Assembly (NCBI GenBank): GCA_003220535.1 | Contig: QHSU01000089.1 | Location: forward strand, 1-64,000 | DNA length: 64,000 bases | Source: Candidatus Rokuibacteriota bacterium | GTDB lineage: Bacteria; Methylomirabilota; Methylomirabilia; Rokubacteriales; CSP1-6 | Direction of reading: 5' to 3' | Shown here: positions 8,454 to 16,808 of the stretch, one piece after another | How positions within the stretch are numbered: the stretch's first letter is position 1 | Layout: every line of letters starts with the position of its first letter | Notes under the pieces: generated by a model | Database searches by the model: none | Seen by the model: the letters and a program-made list of their open reading frames with translations, nothing else | What the model was told of the DNA's origin: nothing | Made by a program: the position numbers and the translations under genes

Positions 8454-9215
8454 TCATATGCAGCGCCCGCCGTCGACTTCGACGCACGTCCCGGTGATCA
8501 TCGCCGCGTCGTCGGAGGCGAGGAAGACGGCCGTCCGCGCCAGGTCCTCGGGCTGGTTGAGGCGACCCAGCGGCACCGTGGCCACGTAGCGGGCGCGCCC
8601 CTCCTCGTCCACCACCCGCTTGCCCATGAAGGTGGGGAGCATCGGGGTCTCGGTCGCCACCGGTGCGATGGACACGACGCGGACGCCGTGGCCGGCGGCC
8701 TCGAGCGCCAGGCTCTTCGTCAGCGTCACCACGGCGCCCTTCGAGGCCGCGTACGCCTGCACGCCGGGCCGGGGCCTGATCGCGGCGGTCGACGCGGTGA
8801 TCAAGAACACGCCCCGGCGCTGTTTCTTCATCACCGCCAGGGCGTACTTGGCGCCGAGCCACACGCCCTTGACGTTCACCGCCATGATCCGATCGAAGAT
8901 GGCCTCGTCCACATGCTCGACGTCCTCCGGCGCCTGGGGAACGCCCGCGTTGGCAAAGAAGATGTCGAGGCGTCCCCACGCGGCGAGCGCCTTTTCGACG
9001 ATCATCTGATTGTCGGCGGCCCGCGTGACGTCGGCGCGCACGGCGAGCGCCTGACCCCCGGCCTTCTCGATCTGCTCGACCGTGGCCTTGGCGCCGGCCT
9101 CGTTCACGTCCACCACGACCACGCGCGCCCCTTCCTTCGCCATCGCCAGCGCCGAGGCGGCGCCGATGCCCGATCCTGCGCCGGTGATCACCGCGACCCT
9201 ACCGTCGAGTCTCAT
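8454..9215 (-). CDS. SDR family oxidoreductase
   Basis: A 253-residue classical short-chain dehydrogenase/reductase. The nucleotide-binding motif VITGAGSGIGAASALA is at residues ~10-25, and VVVDVNE after strand 2 suggests NAD rather than NADP. FFANAGVPQ matches the NAG motif, the Ser of LITASTAAI and the YAASKGAV pair give the catalytic Ser-Tyr-Lys, and the C-terminus MITGTCVEVDGG is typical. The substrate is unknown. It lies 24 bp downstream of the LLM oxidoreductase and 52 bp upstream of the MBL gene, in the same minus-strand run. Confidence 0.9.
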   Translation of the reverse strand: MRLDGRVAVITGAGSGIGAASALAMAKEGARVVVVDVNEAGAKATVEQIEKAGGQALAVRADVTRAADNQMIVEKALAAWGRLDIFFANAGVPQAPEDVEHVDEAIFDRIMAVNVKGVWLGAKYALAVMKKQRRGVFLITASTAAIRPRPGVQAYAASKGAVVTLTKSLALEAAGHGVRVVSIAPVATETPMLPTFMGKRVVDEEGRARYVATVPLGRLNQPEDLARTAVFLASDDAAMITGTCVEVDGGRCI

Positions 9216-9239
9216 CCGTTGTCCTCCAACGTCCCGTCG

Positions 9240-10301
9240 TTAGGAGCCAAGCTCAGCCATCGTGCGCACCGCCAACCGGTCGCCGGAGACCATCAGCGTC
9301 GTCACCCCCGCCGACCGCCACTCGGCGAGACGCTCGCGGATCCGCTCGCGCGGACCACAGAGCGCGACCTCGTCCACGAGCGCGTCCGGGACGGCGGCTT
9401 CAGCCTCCGCCTTCCGGCCCGCGAGATAGAGATCCTGTACGGTCTTCGCCGCCGCCTCGTACCCATACCGGCAGGCAATGTCGTTGTAGAAGTTCCGGCC
9501 GCGGGCGCCCATGCCGCCGACATAGAGGGCGAGCCTGGCCTTCACCGTCGCGCGGCACGCGGCGACGTCGTCGCCCACGACGAACCCGACCATCGGCATG
9601 ATGTCGAAGGTCGCGGGCGCGCCACTGCGCGCGCGGAAGCCCCCGTCCAGCCACTCGCGAAACATCTTCATGCGGCGGACCGAGAAGAAGGTCGGGATCC
9701 AACCATCGGCGATCTCCGCCGCGAGGGCGACGTTCTTGGGGCCGACGGCGGCCAGGTAGATCGGGAGGTCCGGCCGGCCGTGCAGGATGGACTTGAGCGG
9801 CTTGCCGAGGCCGGTCGCGTCGGCGCCCGCGTACGGGATCTGGTAGTAGTCGCCGCGGTGCTCGAGCCCTTTTTCTCGGCGGAAAATCGTCCGGACGATC
9901 GCCACGTACTCGCGCGTGCGCTGGAGCGGCCGACCGAACGGCTGGCCATGCCAGCCCTCCACCACCTGCGGTCCCGACACGCCGAGCCCCAGACGGAAGC
10001 GGCCGCCCGAGAGGGCGTCGAGCGACATCGCCGTGATCGCCGTCGCGGCCGGCGTGCGGCCCGCCAACTGCATGATGCCGGTGCCGACGTGGAGGCGCCG
10101 GGTCAGCGCGGCGATCCAGGCGATCGGCGTCACGGCGTCGGACCCGTAGGATTCGGCGGACCAGATCGAGTCGTAGCCGAGCTGCTCGACCTCACGCACG
10201 AGGTCCATGTCGAGCGCCATGCGGGCGCCGGAGTAGCCGAGCGTCAAAGCAAGTCGAATCGGAAGCCTCCCCTCTTGCGCGACGCGGCGCTCCCCTGCCA
10301 T
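9240..10301 (-). CDS. LLM class F420-dependent-type oxidoreductase
   Basis: Luciferase-like TIM-barrel oxidoreductase with LALTLGYSGARMALD at the start, GYDSIWSAESYGSDA, LHVGTGIMQLAGRTPAATA, LSGGRFRLGLGVSGPQV and IYLAAVGPKNVALAAEIADGW, as in F420-dependent members. The ATG at 10301 would overlap the preceding alkyltransferase-like gene by 58 bp. Homologues usually start around the residues encoded from about 10262. There an ATT codon follows a strong GAGGGGAGG Shine-Dalgarno stretch at good distance, so a rare ATT start or an ATG-to-ATT change is possible. The substrate is unknown. Confidence 0.85.
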   Translation of the reverse strand: MAGERRVAQEGRLPIRLALTLGYSGARMALDMDLVREVEQLGYDSIWSAESYGSDAVTPIAWIAALTRRLHVGTGIMQLAGRTPAATAITAMSLDALSGGRFRLGLGVSGPQVVEGWHGQPFGRPLQRTREYVAIVRTIFRREKGLEHRGDYYQIPYAGADATGLGKPLKSILHGRPDLPIYLAAVGPKNVALAAEIADGWIPTFFSVRRMKMFREWLDGGFRARSGAPATFDIMPMVGFVVGDDVAACRATVKARLALYVGGMGARGRNFYNDIACRYGYEAAAKTVQDLYLAGRKAEAEAAVPDALVDEVALCGPRERIRERLAEWRSAGVTTLMVSGDRLAVRTMAELGS

Positions 10302-10585
10302 CGGAACCGGCGCAGGACGACGCGGCCACGCCGGAAGACGATGCCCTCCTGCTCGAGGCGGATCCGCTGCGTCATCATGCCCGTCATCCGGGAGCGTCGG
10401 CTGATGCCGCCCTGCGCGTTGACGACACGGTGCCAGGGGACCGCACCGTCGGCGTGGCTCAGCGCCTGCCCCACCGCCCGCGCCGAGCGAGGCCTGCCGA
10501 GGAGCATCGCGAGCTGGCCGTACGTGGCGACACGGCCGCGCGGGATCTTCGTGACCAGCTCGAGCACGGCGGCCTGGAAGCTCAC
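10244..10585 (-). CDS. alkyltransferase-like protein (MGMT family, active-site Cys replaced by Trp)
   Basis: A 113-residue protein with the DNA-binding C-terminal fold of O6-alkylguanine-DNA alkyltransferases: KIPRGRVATYGQLAMLLGRP (winged helix) and RAVGQALSH. Where active enzymes read PCHRV it reads PWHRVV, the exact change that defines ATL proteins. Those bind O6-alkylguanine without removing the alkyl group and hand the lesion to nucleotide excision repair. The length is ATL-like (no N-terminal domain). The start is GTG at 10585, overlapping the ABC gene stop as GTGA. Its 3' end overlaps the LLM gene. Confidence 0.9.
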   Translation of the reverse strand: MSFQAAVLELVTKIPRGRVATYGQLAMLLGRPRSARAVGQALSHADGAVPWHRVVNAQGGISRRSRMTGMMTQRIRLEQEGIVFRRGRVVLRRFRWQGSAASRKRGGFRFDLL

Positions 10586-12375
10586 GCCGGCGCGGCGCCG
10601 GTTTGCAGCTCGTAGAGCCTCGCGTAGAGGCCGCCCCGCCGCAGGAGCTCGGTGTGGGTTCCCTCCTCGTGGACGCGTCCCCGGTGCAGCACGAGGATCC
10701 GGTCGGCGGCGTGGACCGTCGAGAGCCGATGCGCGATCGTGATACTCGTGCGACCAGCGAGGAGTCCCGTCATCGCCTGCCGGATGAGCGCTTCGGATTC
10801 AGGATCGACGCTCGACATCGCTTCGTCCAGGACGAGAACGGCCGGATTGTACACGAGGGCCCGGGCGATGGCCAGCAGCTGGCGCTGGCCGTGAGAGACG
10901 TTCGCCCCTCGCTCGCCCAACATTTCGCCGAGCCCTCGCGGCAGGTCCGTGACGAAGCCCGCGCGCGCGGTCTCGAGGGCCCGAGCCAGCTCCGCCGGCG
11001 ACACGGCGCCGTCGGCGCCGAGGCGCAGATTCTCCTCAACGGTTCCGGCGAACAGGACGCTGTCCTGGAAGATGATCCCGACGTGACGGCGCAGGCTCGC
11101 CAGCTCCCACTCGCGGACGTCGACGCCGTCCACGCGGACCCGGCCCTCGCGGACGTCGTAGGAGCGGTTCATCAGGCGCGCACAGGTCGTCTTGCCTTCG
11201 CCGGTCGCGCCGACGATCGCCACCCGCTCGCCCCGTGCGACACTGAGCGAGCAGTCGCGCAGCACCCACTCGTCACCGTCGTACGCGAACCAGACCGAGT
11301 CGAGCTCGACCGCCGGCGCCTCCGCGCGCGGCGGCCGCGGGCGGGTGGCGGTCGGCGACACGATCCCGGGAGCGCGGTCGAGGAGGCCGAAGATCCGCTC
11401 GGAGGACGCCATCGCCCACTGCATCACGGTGTACTTCGCCCCGAGATCGCGGATCGGCAGGAAGAAGCGATTGGTGTACTGGATGAACGCGACGAGGGCC
11501 CCGAAGGTGAGCGATTCGGCCACGATGCGCCCGCTCCCGTACCAGATCAGGAGAGCGAGCGCGACGGAGCCCAGCGCCTCGACGGAGGCGTAGAGCGCGG
11601 CCTCCCATCGCATCGAGCCGAAGAGCGCCTGGCGGTACTCGGTGTTGAGCCGACCGAACCGCGCGCGCTCGTGGCGCTCGCGTACGAAGAGCTGGACCAC
11701 CGTCATGCCCTGGAGCGACTCCTGGAGGAAGCCATTGAGGCGCGCCAGGCGCCGGCGGACCTCGCGATAGGCGTCGCGCGCGTTCAGGCGGAAGTAGACG
11801 GCCACCAGCAGGAGGATCGGCACGAGCGAGAAGGTCACGAGCGCCAGGCGCCAGTCGATCCAGAGCATCACCGCGACGACGCCGGTGAGCGTGATCACGT
11901 CGGCCACGACGGCGAAGAGGCCGCTCGTGAACGCCTCGCTCACCGCTTCCACGTCGTGGAGCACGCGGGTCATCAGCCGCCCCACCGGGTTCCGGTCGAA
12001 GAACCGGGCCTCCAGGCGGAGCAAGTGGTCGAAGATCGCCTCGCGAAGGTCGTGGATCACTCGCTGGCCCGTGAGCTGCATCAGGTACCCTTCCAGGGTT
12101 CTCAACGCGTAGAGGATCACGAGGATACCGATGTAGAGACCCGCGACCCAGGTCAACCCGAGCCAGTCCGACTTCAAGATGTGATCGTCGATGGCGATCT
12201 TGAGCAACCACGGCTGAGCGAGCTCGGCGAGCGCGATGAGCGGGAAGAGGAGCATCGAGCCGGCGATGAGCCCGCGGTGTGGCCGCGCCGCGTGCATGAG
12301 GCGGGCGGCCAGGCGACGGTCGAAGGCGCGGCCGAGCTGCTCGTCGGCCTCGGGGTCGTAGGCCGACTCAGGCAC
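10582..12375 (-). CDS. ABC exporter half-transporter (fused permease/ATPase)
   Basis: 597 residues: an N-terminal six-helix exporter domain (residues ~30-330, including RLMTRVLHDVEAVSEAFTSG, the usual coupling-helix region) and a C-terminal ATPase. The ATPase shows Walker A GATGEGKTT, signature VSHGQRQLLAIARAL (SHGQ instead of the usual SGGQ), Walker B AVLVLDEAMSSVD and switch His in TIAHRLSTV. It is the multidrug/lipid exporter type. The GTG start overlaps the stop of the next half-transporter by 8 bp, so the two probably form a heterodimer. The variant signature may mark the degenerate ATP site commonly found in such pairs (inference). Confidence 0.9.
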   Translation of the reverse strand: MPESAYDPEADEQLGRAFDRRLAARLMHAARPHRGLIAGSMLLFPLIALAELAQPWLLKIAIDDHILKSDWLGLTWVAGLYIGILVILYALRTLEGYLMQLTGQRVIHDLREAIFDHLLRLEARFFDRNPVGRLMTRVLHDVEAVSEAFTSGLFAVVADVITLTGVVAVMLWIDWRLALVTFSLVPILLLVAVYFRLNARDAYREVRRRLARLNGFLQESLQGMTVVQLFVRERHERARFGRLNTEYRQALFGSMRWEAALYASVEALGSVALALLIWYGSGRIVAESLTFGALVAFIQYTNRFFLPIRDLGAKYTVMQWAMASSERIFGLLDRAPGIVSPTATRPRPPRAEAPAVELDSVWFAYDGDEWVLRDCSLSVARGERVAIVGATGEGKTTCARLMNRSYDVREGRVRVDGVDVREWELASLRRHVGIIFQDSVLFAGTVEENLRLGADGAVSPAELARALETARAGFVTDLPRGLGEMLGERGANVSHGQRQLLAIARALVYNPAVLVLDEAMSSVDPESEALIRQAMTGLLAGRTSITIAHRLSTVHAADRILVLHRGRVHEEGTHTELLRRGGLYARLYELQTGAAPA

Positions 12376-14155
12376 GCGCGATCTCCTCCTCGAGCTGCTG
12401 GATGCGCCAGAGGCGGGCGTAGAGCCCGCCCCGTCTCACGAGGTCCTCGTGACGGCCCGCTTCGACGATCCGGCCCGCGTCCAGCACGACGACGCGGTTG
12501 GCCGTGCAGGCGGCGCGCAGCCGGTGCGTCATGAGGAGCACGGTGCGTCCGGCCACGGCGCGACGCAGGCTGCTCAGGATCTCTTCTTCCTTGGCCGCGT
12601 CGACGGAGGCGAACGCGTCGTCGAGAACGAGGACGGTCGGCCTGCCCGCGAGCGCGCGCGCCAGGGTCACTCGCTGGCGCTGCCCACCCGAGAGCGTCAG
12701 GCCCCGCTCGCCGACGACGGCCTCGAAGCCCGCCGCGAACCTTTGAACCTCGTCGGCGATGCCGGCGACCGCGGCGGCATCGTGCGCCTGTTCCCGTCCC
12801 ACCCCGTCGCGGCCGAGGTCGATGTTGTCGGCGATGGACCGGGAGAAGAGGAACCCCTCCTGCGGCACGTAGCCGAGCCCCGCGCGAAGGGAGGCGAGCG
12901 GAAGCTCCGTCACGTCGCGTCCGCTGACGAACACCGCCCCGACCGGCGGCTCCCAGACCCGCGCCAGCAAGAGTCCCAGCGTGGACTTTCCGCTGCCGGT
13001 CGGACCGACTACGGCCACCATCTCGCCGGGCGCCACCTCGAAGCTCACGTCGCGGAGCGCCGGCGCGCGTCCGGTGTACGAGAACGTGAGATGCGAAAAG
13101 CGAATGCTCGGCGCCACGGCCGGAGCAACGGAGCCGGGTGGCGCCTGTCGCAGGCCACCCTCGGTTTGCTCCGAGCTCACGGACCCCGCTCCAATAAAGC
13201 CGGGTGGCGCCTGTCGCAGGCCACCCTCGGTTTGCTCCGAGCTCACGGACCCCGCTCCAATAAAGCCGGGTGGCGCCTGTCGCAGGCCACCCTCGGAACG
13301 CTCCGGGCTCACGGACCCCGTTTCGACCGCCGCTCCGACAATCTCCTGGATTCGCGTCATCGACGTCAAACCACGACGCACGATCGACAGCGTCCAGCCG
13401 AGCGCGATCGTGGGCCAGGTCAGGTACGCGAGGTAGCCGTTGAACGCGACGAGCGCGCCGAGGCTCAGCCGGCCGTCCACGACGGCCCGGCCGCCCGCCC
13501 AGAGCACGACGAGCGTGCCGACGCCCGCGATCAATCCCATCAGGGGGGAGAAACCGGCCTCGGTCCGCGCGAGGGCGAGGCTCAGGCGCAGGTACTCGCC
13601 GTTGGCCTGACCGAAGTCGGCGTGCGCGCGTCGCTCGAGGGTGTACGCCCGCACCACCGCCATGCCGCCCAGATATTCCTGGACTCGCTCCGACAGGACG
13701 CTCAGCTGGTCCTGCGCCGCCTGCGCCCGCTCGTTGACCGCGAGGTTGAAGCGCCGGGCCAGGACCACCAGGACGGGATAGGGCGCCAGCGCCCACAGGG
13801 TCAGCCACGGATCGACCGCCAGCATCGCGGCGAGCACGCCGATGAACGCGAAGACGGTGGAGACGAGGCTGATCGTGCCGAAGCCGAGGAGCGAGCGCAC
13901 CGCCGTGATGTCGCTCGTGGCGCGCGCCATCAGGTCGCCCGTCGAATGGGCCGCGTAGAACTTCGGTGGAAACGTCTGCAGGGCCGCGTAGAGGTGGTCG
14001 CGGATGTCCGACTCGATGCGCTGGCACCCTCCGGTGATCGCGAAGCGCGAGCCGAGCCGTGCGACACCGTTGACGAGCGCGAAGAGCACGATCAGACCGA
14101 CGTAGTGCCCGACCGGCGCCGCGTCCCTCTGCAGAGCGTCGATTGCTCGCTTCAC
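12368..14155 (-). CDS. ABC exporter half-transporter (fused permease/ATPase), partner of the next gene
   Basis: At least 595 residues: membrane domain, then ATPase with Walker A GPTGSGKST, LTLSGGQRQRVTLARAL signature, VLVLDDAFASVD and LMTHRL. GTG 14155 is the first standard start. However, the same frame upstream encodes a plausible first membrane helix (WRYVWRYRARYGVGIACLG), and a CTG at 14272, overlapping the panE stop as CTGA and preceded by GGGGAGG, is a likely true start. Between the membrane and ATPase domains lie three 22-residue tandem repeats (EGGLRQAPPG core) that are absent from normal family members. See the repeat entry. Confidence 0.88.
   Translation of the reverse strand: MKRAIDALQRDAAPVGHYVGLIVLFALVNGVARLGSRFAITGGCQRIESDIRDHLYAALQTFPPKFYAAHSTGDLMARATSDITAVRSLLGFGTISLVSTVFAFIGVLAAMLAVDPWLTLWALAPYPVLVVLARRFNLAVNERAQAAQDQLSVLSERVQEYLGGMAVVRAYTLERRAHADFGQANGEYLRLSLALARTEAGFSPLMGLIAGVGTLVVLWAGGRAVVDGRLSLGALVAFNGYLAYLTWPTIALGWTLSIVRRGLTSMTRIQEIVGAAVETGSVSPERSEGGLRQAPPGFIGAGSVSSEQTEGGLRQAPPGFIGAGSVSSEQTEGGLRQAPPGSVAPAVAPSIRFSHLTFSYTGRAPALRDVSFEVAPGEMVAVVGPTGSGKSTLGLLLARVWEPPVGAVFVSGRDVTELPLASLRAGLGYVPQEGFLFSRSIADNIDLGRDGVGREQAHDAAAVAGIADEVQRFAAGFEAVVGERGLTLSGGQRQRVTLARALAGRPTVLVLDDAFASVDAAKEEEILSSLRRAVAGRTVLLMTHRLRAACTANRVVVLDAGRIVEAGRHEDLVRRGGLYARLWRIQQLEEEIARA
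13131..13325. repeat. three tandem 66-bp units with internal palindrome, in frame inside an ABC transporter gene
   Basis: Units begin at 13133, 13199 and 13265. The first two are almost identical and the third diverges in its second half. Each holds a near-palindrome (13136-13160, +66, +132) whose arms GGGTGGCGCCTG and CAGGCCACCC would form a stem. Sixty-six bases is 22 codons, so the reading frame is kept. The insertion lies in the flexible linker between membrane and nucleotide-binding domains, where it can be tolerated. Confidence 0.9.
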
Positions 14156-14268
14156 CGTCCACGGGATCGTGAGCGACGCGAACGTCGCGGTCCCGAGGCA
14201 GGCGATGCCGACACCGTAGCGCGCTCGGTACCGCCAGACGTAACGCCAGGCCGCCCGGGCGGGAGAGG

Positions 14269-15189
14269 TCAGCCGCGCCTCCCCGCCGCATGCGGCAGGA
14301 GGGCCGCGTAGACGGCGAAGACAGCGGGCGTCGGCACCCCGAGGCGTTCGCCGAGGCGCGCCGCATGCCCGTGCAGGGCTTCGAGCTCGAGTCGCTTGCC
14401 CTGCAGGAGGTCCTGGGCCAGCGAGGCCCGATTGCCGGGCGCGATGGCCTCGGCGAACTTCACGGTCTGATCGACGACGTCGCCCGGAAGGTCGACGTCC
14501 GACGCGCGCCCGAGGGCCGTGACTTCCTCCACGATCGTGCGGAACAGACGCCAGGTCGGGGGCGTCTCACGGACGACCCCGACCGTCTCGCGCGTGACGG
14601 CCGTGGTCCCGGCCACGGCGCAGATGAGGATGTATTTCTCCCAGAGCGCGCGGCGCACGTCCTTGGACAGCTCGGTCGGGATCTCGGCGCGCACGAACGC
14701 GTCGCGCAGGCGCTCGGCGCGATCGCTCGTCCGACCGTCCAGCTCGCCGAAGATGATGCGCCCGGCCGCCTGGTGCCGGATCACGCCGGGAGCCTCGATC
14801 GTCGCGAATACCTGCGCGACGCCGCCCATCGCCCGGCCCCGTCCGAGCTGGGCGTCGATCTTGTCCTCGTTGTCCACGCCGTTCTGGAGCGAGAGCACGG
14901 GCGTGTCCGGGCCGAGGATCGACCAGAGCCGCGCCGCCGCATCCTCGGTGTCGAACGACTTCACGCAGAAGAGGACGGCGTCGGCCCGCGCGGCGCCCTC
15001 GAGACGCTCGACCGCCGCTGGCCGCACGACGGCATCCCCCTCGACCGCCGAACGGATCGTGAGGCCGGCACGGCGGATCGTCCCGAGGTGGGCGCCGCGA
15101 GCGACCATCGTCACCTCGAGCCCCGCCCGCACGAGCTTGGCGCCGAAGTAGCCGCCGACGCCGCCCGACCCCATCACCACGATGTGCAC
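14269..15189 (-). CDS. panE: 2-dehydropantoate 2-reductase (ketopantoate reductase family)
   Basis: 306 residues beginning MHIVVMGSGGVGGYFGAKL, the Rossmann GxGxxG start of the family. CVKSFDTEDAAARLW and LQNGVDNEDKIDAQLGRGR follow in the usual places, with the central Lys/Asn catalytic region and KYILICAVAGTTAVTRETVG at the start of the C-terminal helical domain. It reduces ketopantoate with NADPH in pantothenate synthesis, though paralogues of unknown substrate are common, so the symbol is tentative. It appears to be the first gene of the long minus-strand run. Its start lies inside the left copy of the direct repeat that flanks the ugd gene. Confidence 0.82.
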   Translation of the reverse strand: MHIVVMGSGGVGGYFGAKLVRAGLEVTMVARGAHLGTIRRAGLTIRSAVEGDAVVRPAAVERLEGAARADAVLFCVKSFDTEDAAARLWSILGPDTPVLSLQNGVDNEDKIDAQLGRGRAMGGVAQVFATIEAPGVIRHQAAGRIIFGELDGRTSDRAERLRDAFVRAEIPTELSKDVRRALWEKYILICAVAGTTAVTRETVGVVRETPPTWRLFRTIVEEVTALGRASDVDLPGDVVDQTVKFAEAIAPGNRASLAQDLLQGKRLELEALHGHAARLGERLGVPTPAVFAVYAALLPHAAGRRG

Positions 15190-15268
15190 GACCCGTATGA
15201 TACATGGCGCGGAAACGGGGCATCGCTCGAACGACGCGTGCCGATCGACGCCGGGCGGGTCGCACGCT
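15151..15268. repeat. left copy of a ~117-bp direct repeat flanking ugd
   Basis: Aligns with 16692-16808 over about 117 bp with only scattered differences. It contains the true panE start, the shared intergenic segment ATGTGCACGAC and GTATGATACAT, and a degenerate copy of the first codons of the inositol-monophosphatase gene (CATCGCTCGAACGACGCGTG). The two copies bracket the UDP-glucose dehydrogenase gene. Confidence 0.85.
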
Positions 15269-16565
15269 AGACGCCGATTCCGTAGTAGGTGAACCCCAGC
15301 GCCTCCACGAGGCGCCGGTTCCAGATGTTGCGGCCATCGAAGAGAACGGGCTTCCGCAGGAGGCTACGAATCCGCTCGAAATCTGGAAAGCGGTATTCGT
15401 TCCACTCGGTCACGAGGAACACGCCGTCGGCCCCTTCGAGGATTCGATACGCGTCCTGGTCGAGCATGACGCGATCTCCGAACAGCTCACGGCCGCGCTC
15501 GAGCGCCACGGGGTCGGTGGCCCGGACCTCGGCGCCGCGCGCGAGGAGCCCCTCGACGATTTCGAGTGCCGGGGACTCGCGCATGTCGTCGGTGCCGGGC
15601 TTGAACGCGAGGCCCCAGACCGCAAAGACTTTCCCGTCGAGGTATTCCCCGAACTCACTCTGCGCCCGGTGGACCAGGACTCTCTTCTGCGTCCGGTTGA
15701 CCTCCAGGGCGGCTCGAATCGTGCGAAGGTCGATGCCGCAGCGTTCGCCCAGGTGGAGCAGCGCGGCGAGGTCTTTTGGGAAACAGGATCCCCCAAACCC
15801 GGTGCCGGGAAACAGGAACGAGCTGCCGATCCTCGAATCCGCCCCGACACCGTGGCGCACGTGCTCGGCGTTCGCGCCGACCTTCTCGCAGAGCGCGGCG
15901 ATCTCGTTCATGAACGAGACGCGCGCTGCGAGCATGGCGTTGGACGCGTACTTCGTGAGCTCCGCACTGGCCGCGTCCATGACCAGGATTCGATCCTCAC
16001 GCCGCATGAACGGGGCGTAGAGGGTGCGAAGGAGCGAGATGGCCTCGGCGTCGTCGCCTCCAAGGATGACCCGGTCCGGGCTCATGAAGTCATGAACCGC
16101 GGCGCCTTCCTTGAGGAATTCGGGGTTCGCCATCACGGCGAACCGATGGGTCGTCTTGTCGCCGATCAACGCCTTGACACGCCCCGCCGTGCCCACCGGG
16201 ACGGTGGATTTCGTGACGATGACCTTCGGACCATCCATGTTGACACCGATGGCCCGCGCCGCCTCCTCCACGGCCGACAGATCCGCCTCGCCGTTCGGAC
16301 GGGGTGGGGTGCCGACCGCCAGGAAGATGATGGGGGCGTGCCGAACCGCCGACGGCAGATCGGTGGTGAAGATCAGACGCCGGTCCCGGAGATTCTTTTC
16401 GACGAGTGGGGCCAGACCCGGCTCGTGGAACGGGATCTTGCCGGCCTTGAGGAGGCTGATCTTGTCGATATCCTTGTCCACGCACATGACCGTGTTCCCG
16501 GTCTCGGCCAGACAAGCCCCCGTTACCAGCCCAACATACCCCGAGCCAATGATCGTCACCCGCAT
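15267..16565 (-). CDS. ugd: UDP-glucose 6-dehydrogenase
   Basis: A 432-residue NAD-dependent four-electron oxidoreductase making UDP-glucuronate from UDP-glucose. The N-terminal Rossmann motif is IGSGYVGLVTGACLAETGN. FHEPGLAPLVEKNL, VGTPPRPNGEADLSAVEEAA and STVPVGTAGRVK follow, and the catalytic Cys lies in GTGFGGSCFPKDLAALL. The C-terminal domain has VWGLAFKPGTDDMRESPAL. Length is normal. It is bracketed by direct repeats of the panE/suhB divergent region, so it was probably inserted there. It could supply glucuronate to the polysaccharide made by the downstream locus (inference). Confidence 0.95.
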   Translation of the reverse strand: MRVTIIGSGYVGLVTGACLAETGNTVMCVDKDIDKISLLKAGKIPFHEPGLAPLVEKNLRDRRLIFTTDLPSAVRHAPIIFLAVGTPPRPNGEADLSAVEEAARAIGVNMDGPKVIVTKSTVPVGTAGRVKALIGDKTTHRFAVMANPEFLKEGAAVHDFMSPDRVILGGDDAEAISLLRTLYAPFMRREDRILVMDAASAELTKYASNAMLAARVSFMNEIAALCEKVGANAEHVRHGVGADSRIGSSFLFPGTGFGGSCFPKDLAALLHLGERCGIDLRTIRAALEVNRTQKRVLVHRAQSEFGEYLDGKVFAVWGLAFKPGTDDMRESPALEIVEGLLARGAEVRATDPVALERGRELFGDRVMLDQDAYRILEGADGVFLVTEWNEYRFPDFERIRSLLRKPVLFDGRNIWNRRLVEALGFTYYGIGV

Positions 16566-16691
16566 CGGGTCATCTCCTCAATTGTGTCGCTGCGGCAATC
16601 GTATCGCTGCGGCGAGACGTGGTGCGAGACTGGAGAGGCTCGACGTCGGGCGCCCCGGCGTCACGACACTGCCCGACGGTGAAGCGAGCAA

Positions 16692-16808
16692 GCCGCCGAC
16701 GCGACCCGACCCCTCACCACGATGTGCACGACACGTATGATACATTGCGCAGAAGCATGGCATCGCTCGAACGACGCGTGGCGATCGACGCCGCGCGGGC
16801 CGCCGGGC
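16692..16808. repeat. right copy of the ~117-bp direct repeat flanking ugd
   Basis: Counterpart of 15151-15268. Here the inositol-monophosphatase start is intact, while the panE start is a decayed remnant: read on minus it gives MHIVVRGRVASA in place of MHIVVMGSGGVG. Each copy therefore keeps one functional gene start and one dead one. Confidence 0.85.

Noticed and set aside
13131..13325. Short-period repeats as a CRISPR array
   Set aside because: Units abut without unique spacers, keep a 66-bp coding period and lie inside an ABC transporter frame; no cas genes are present.
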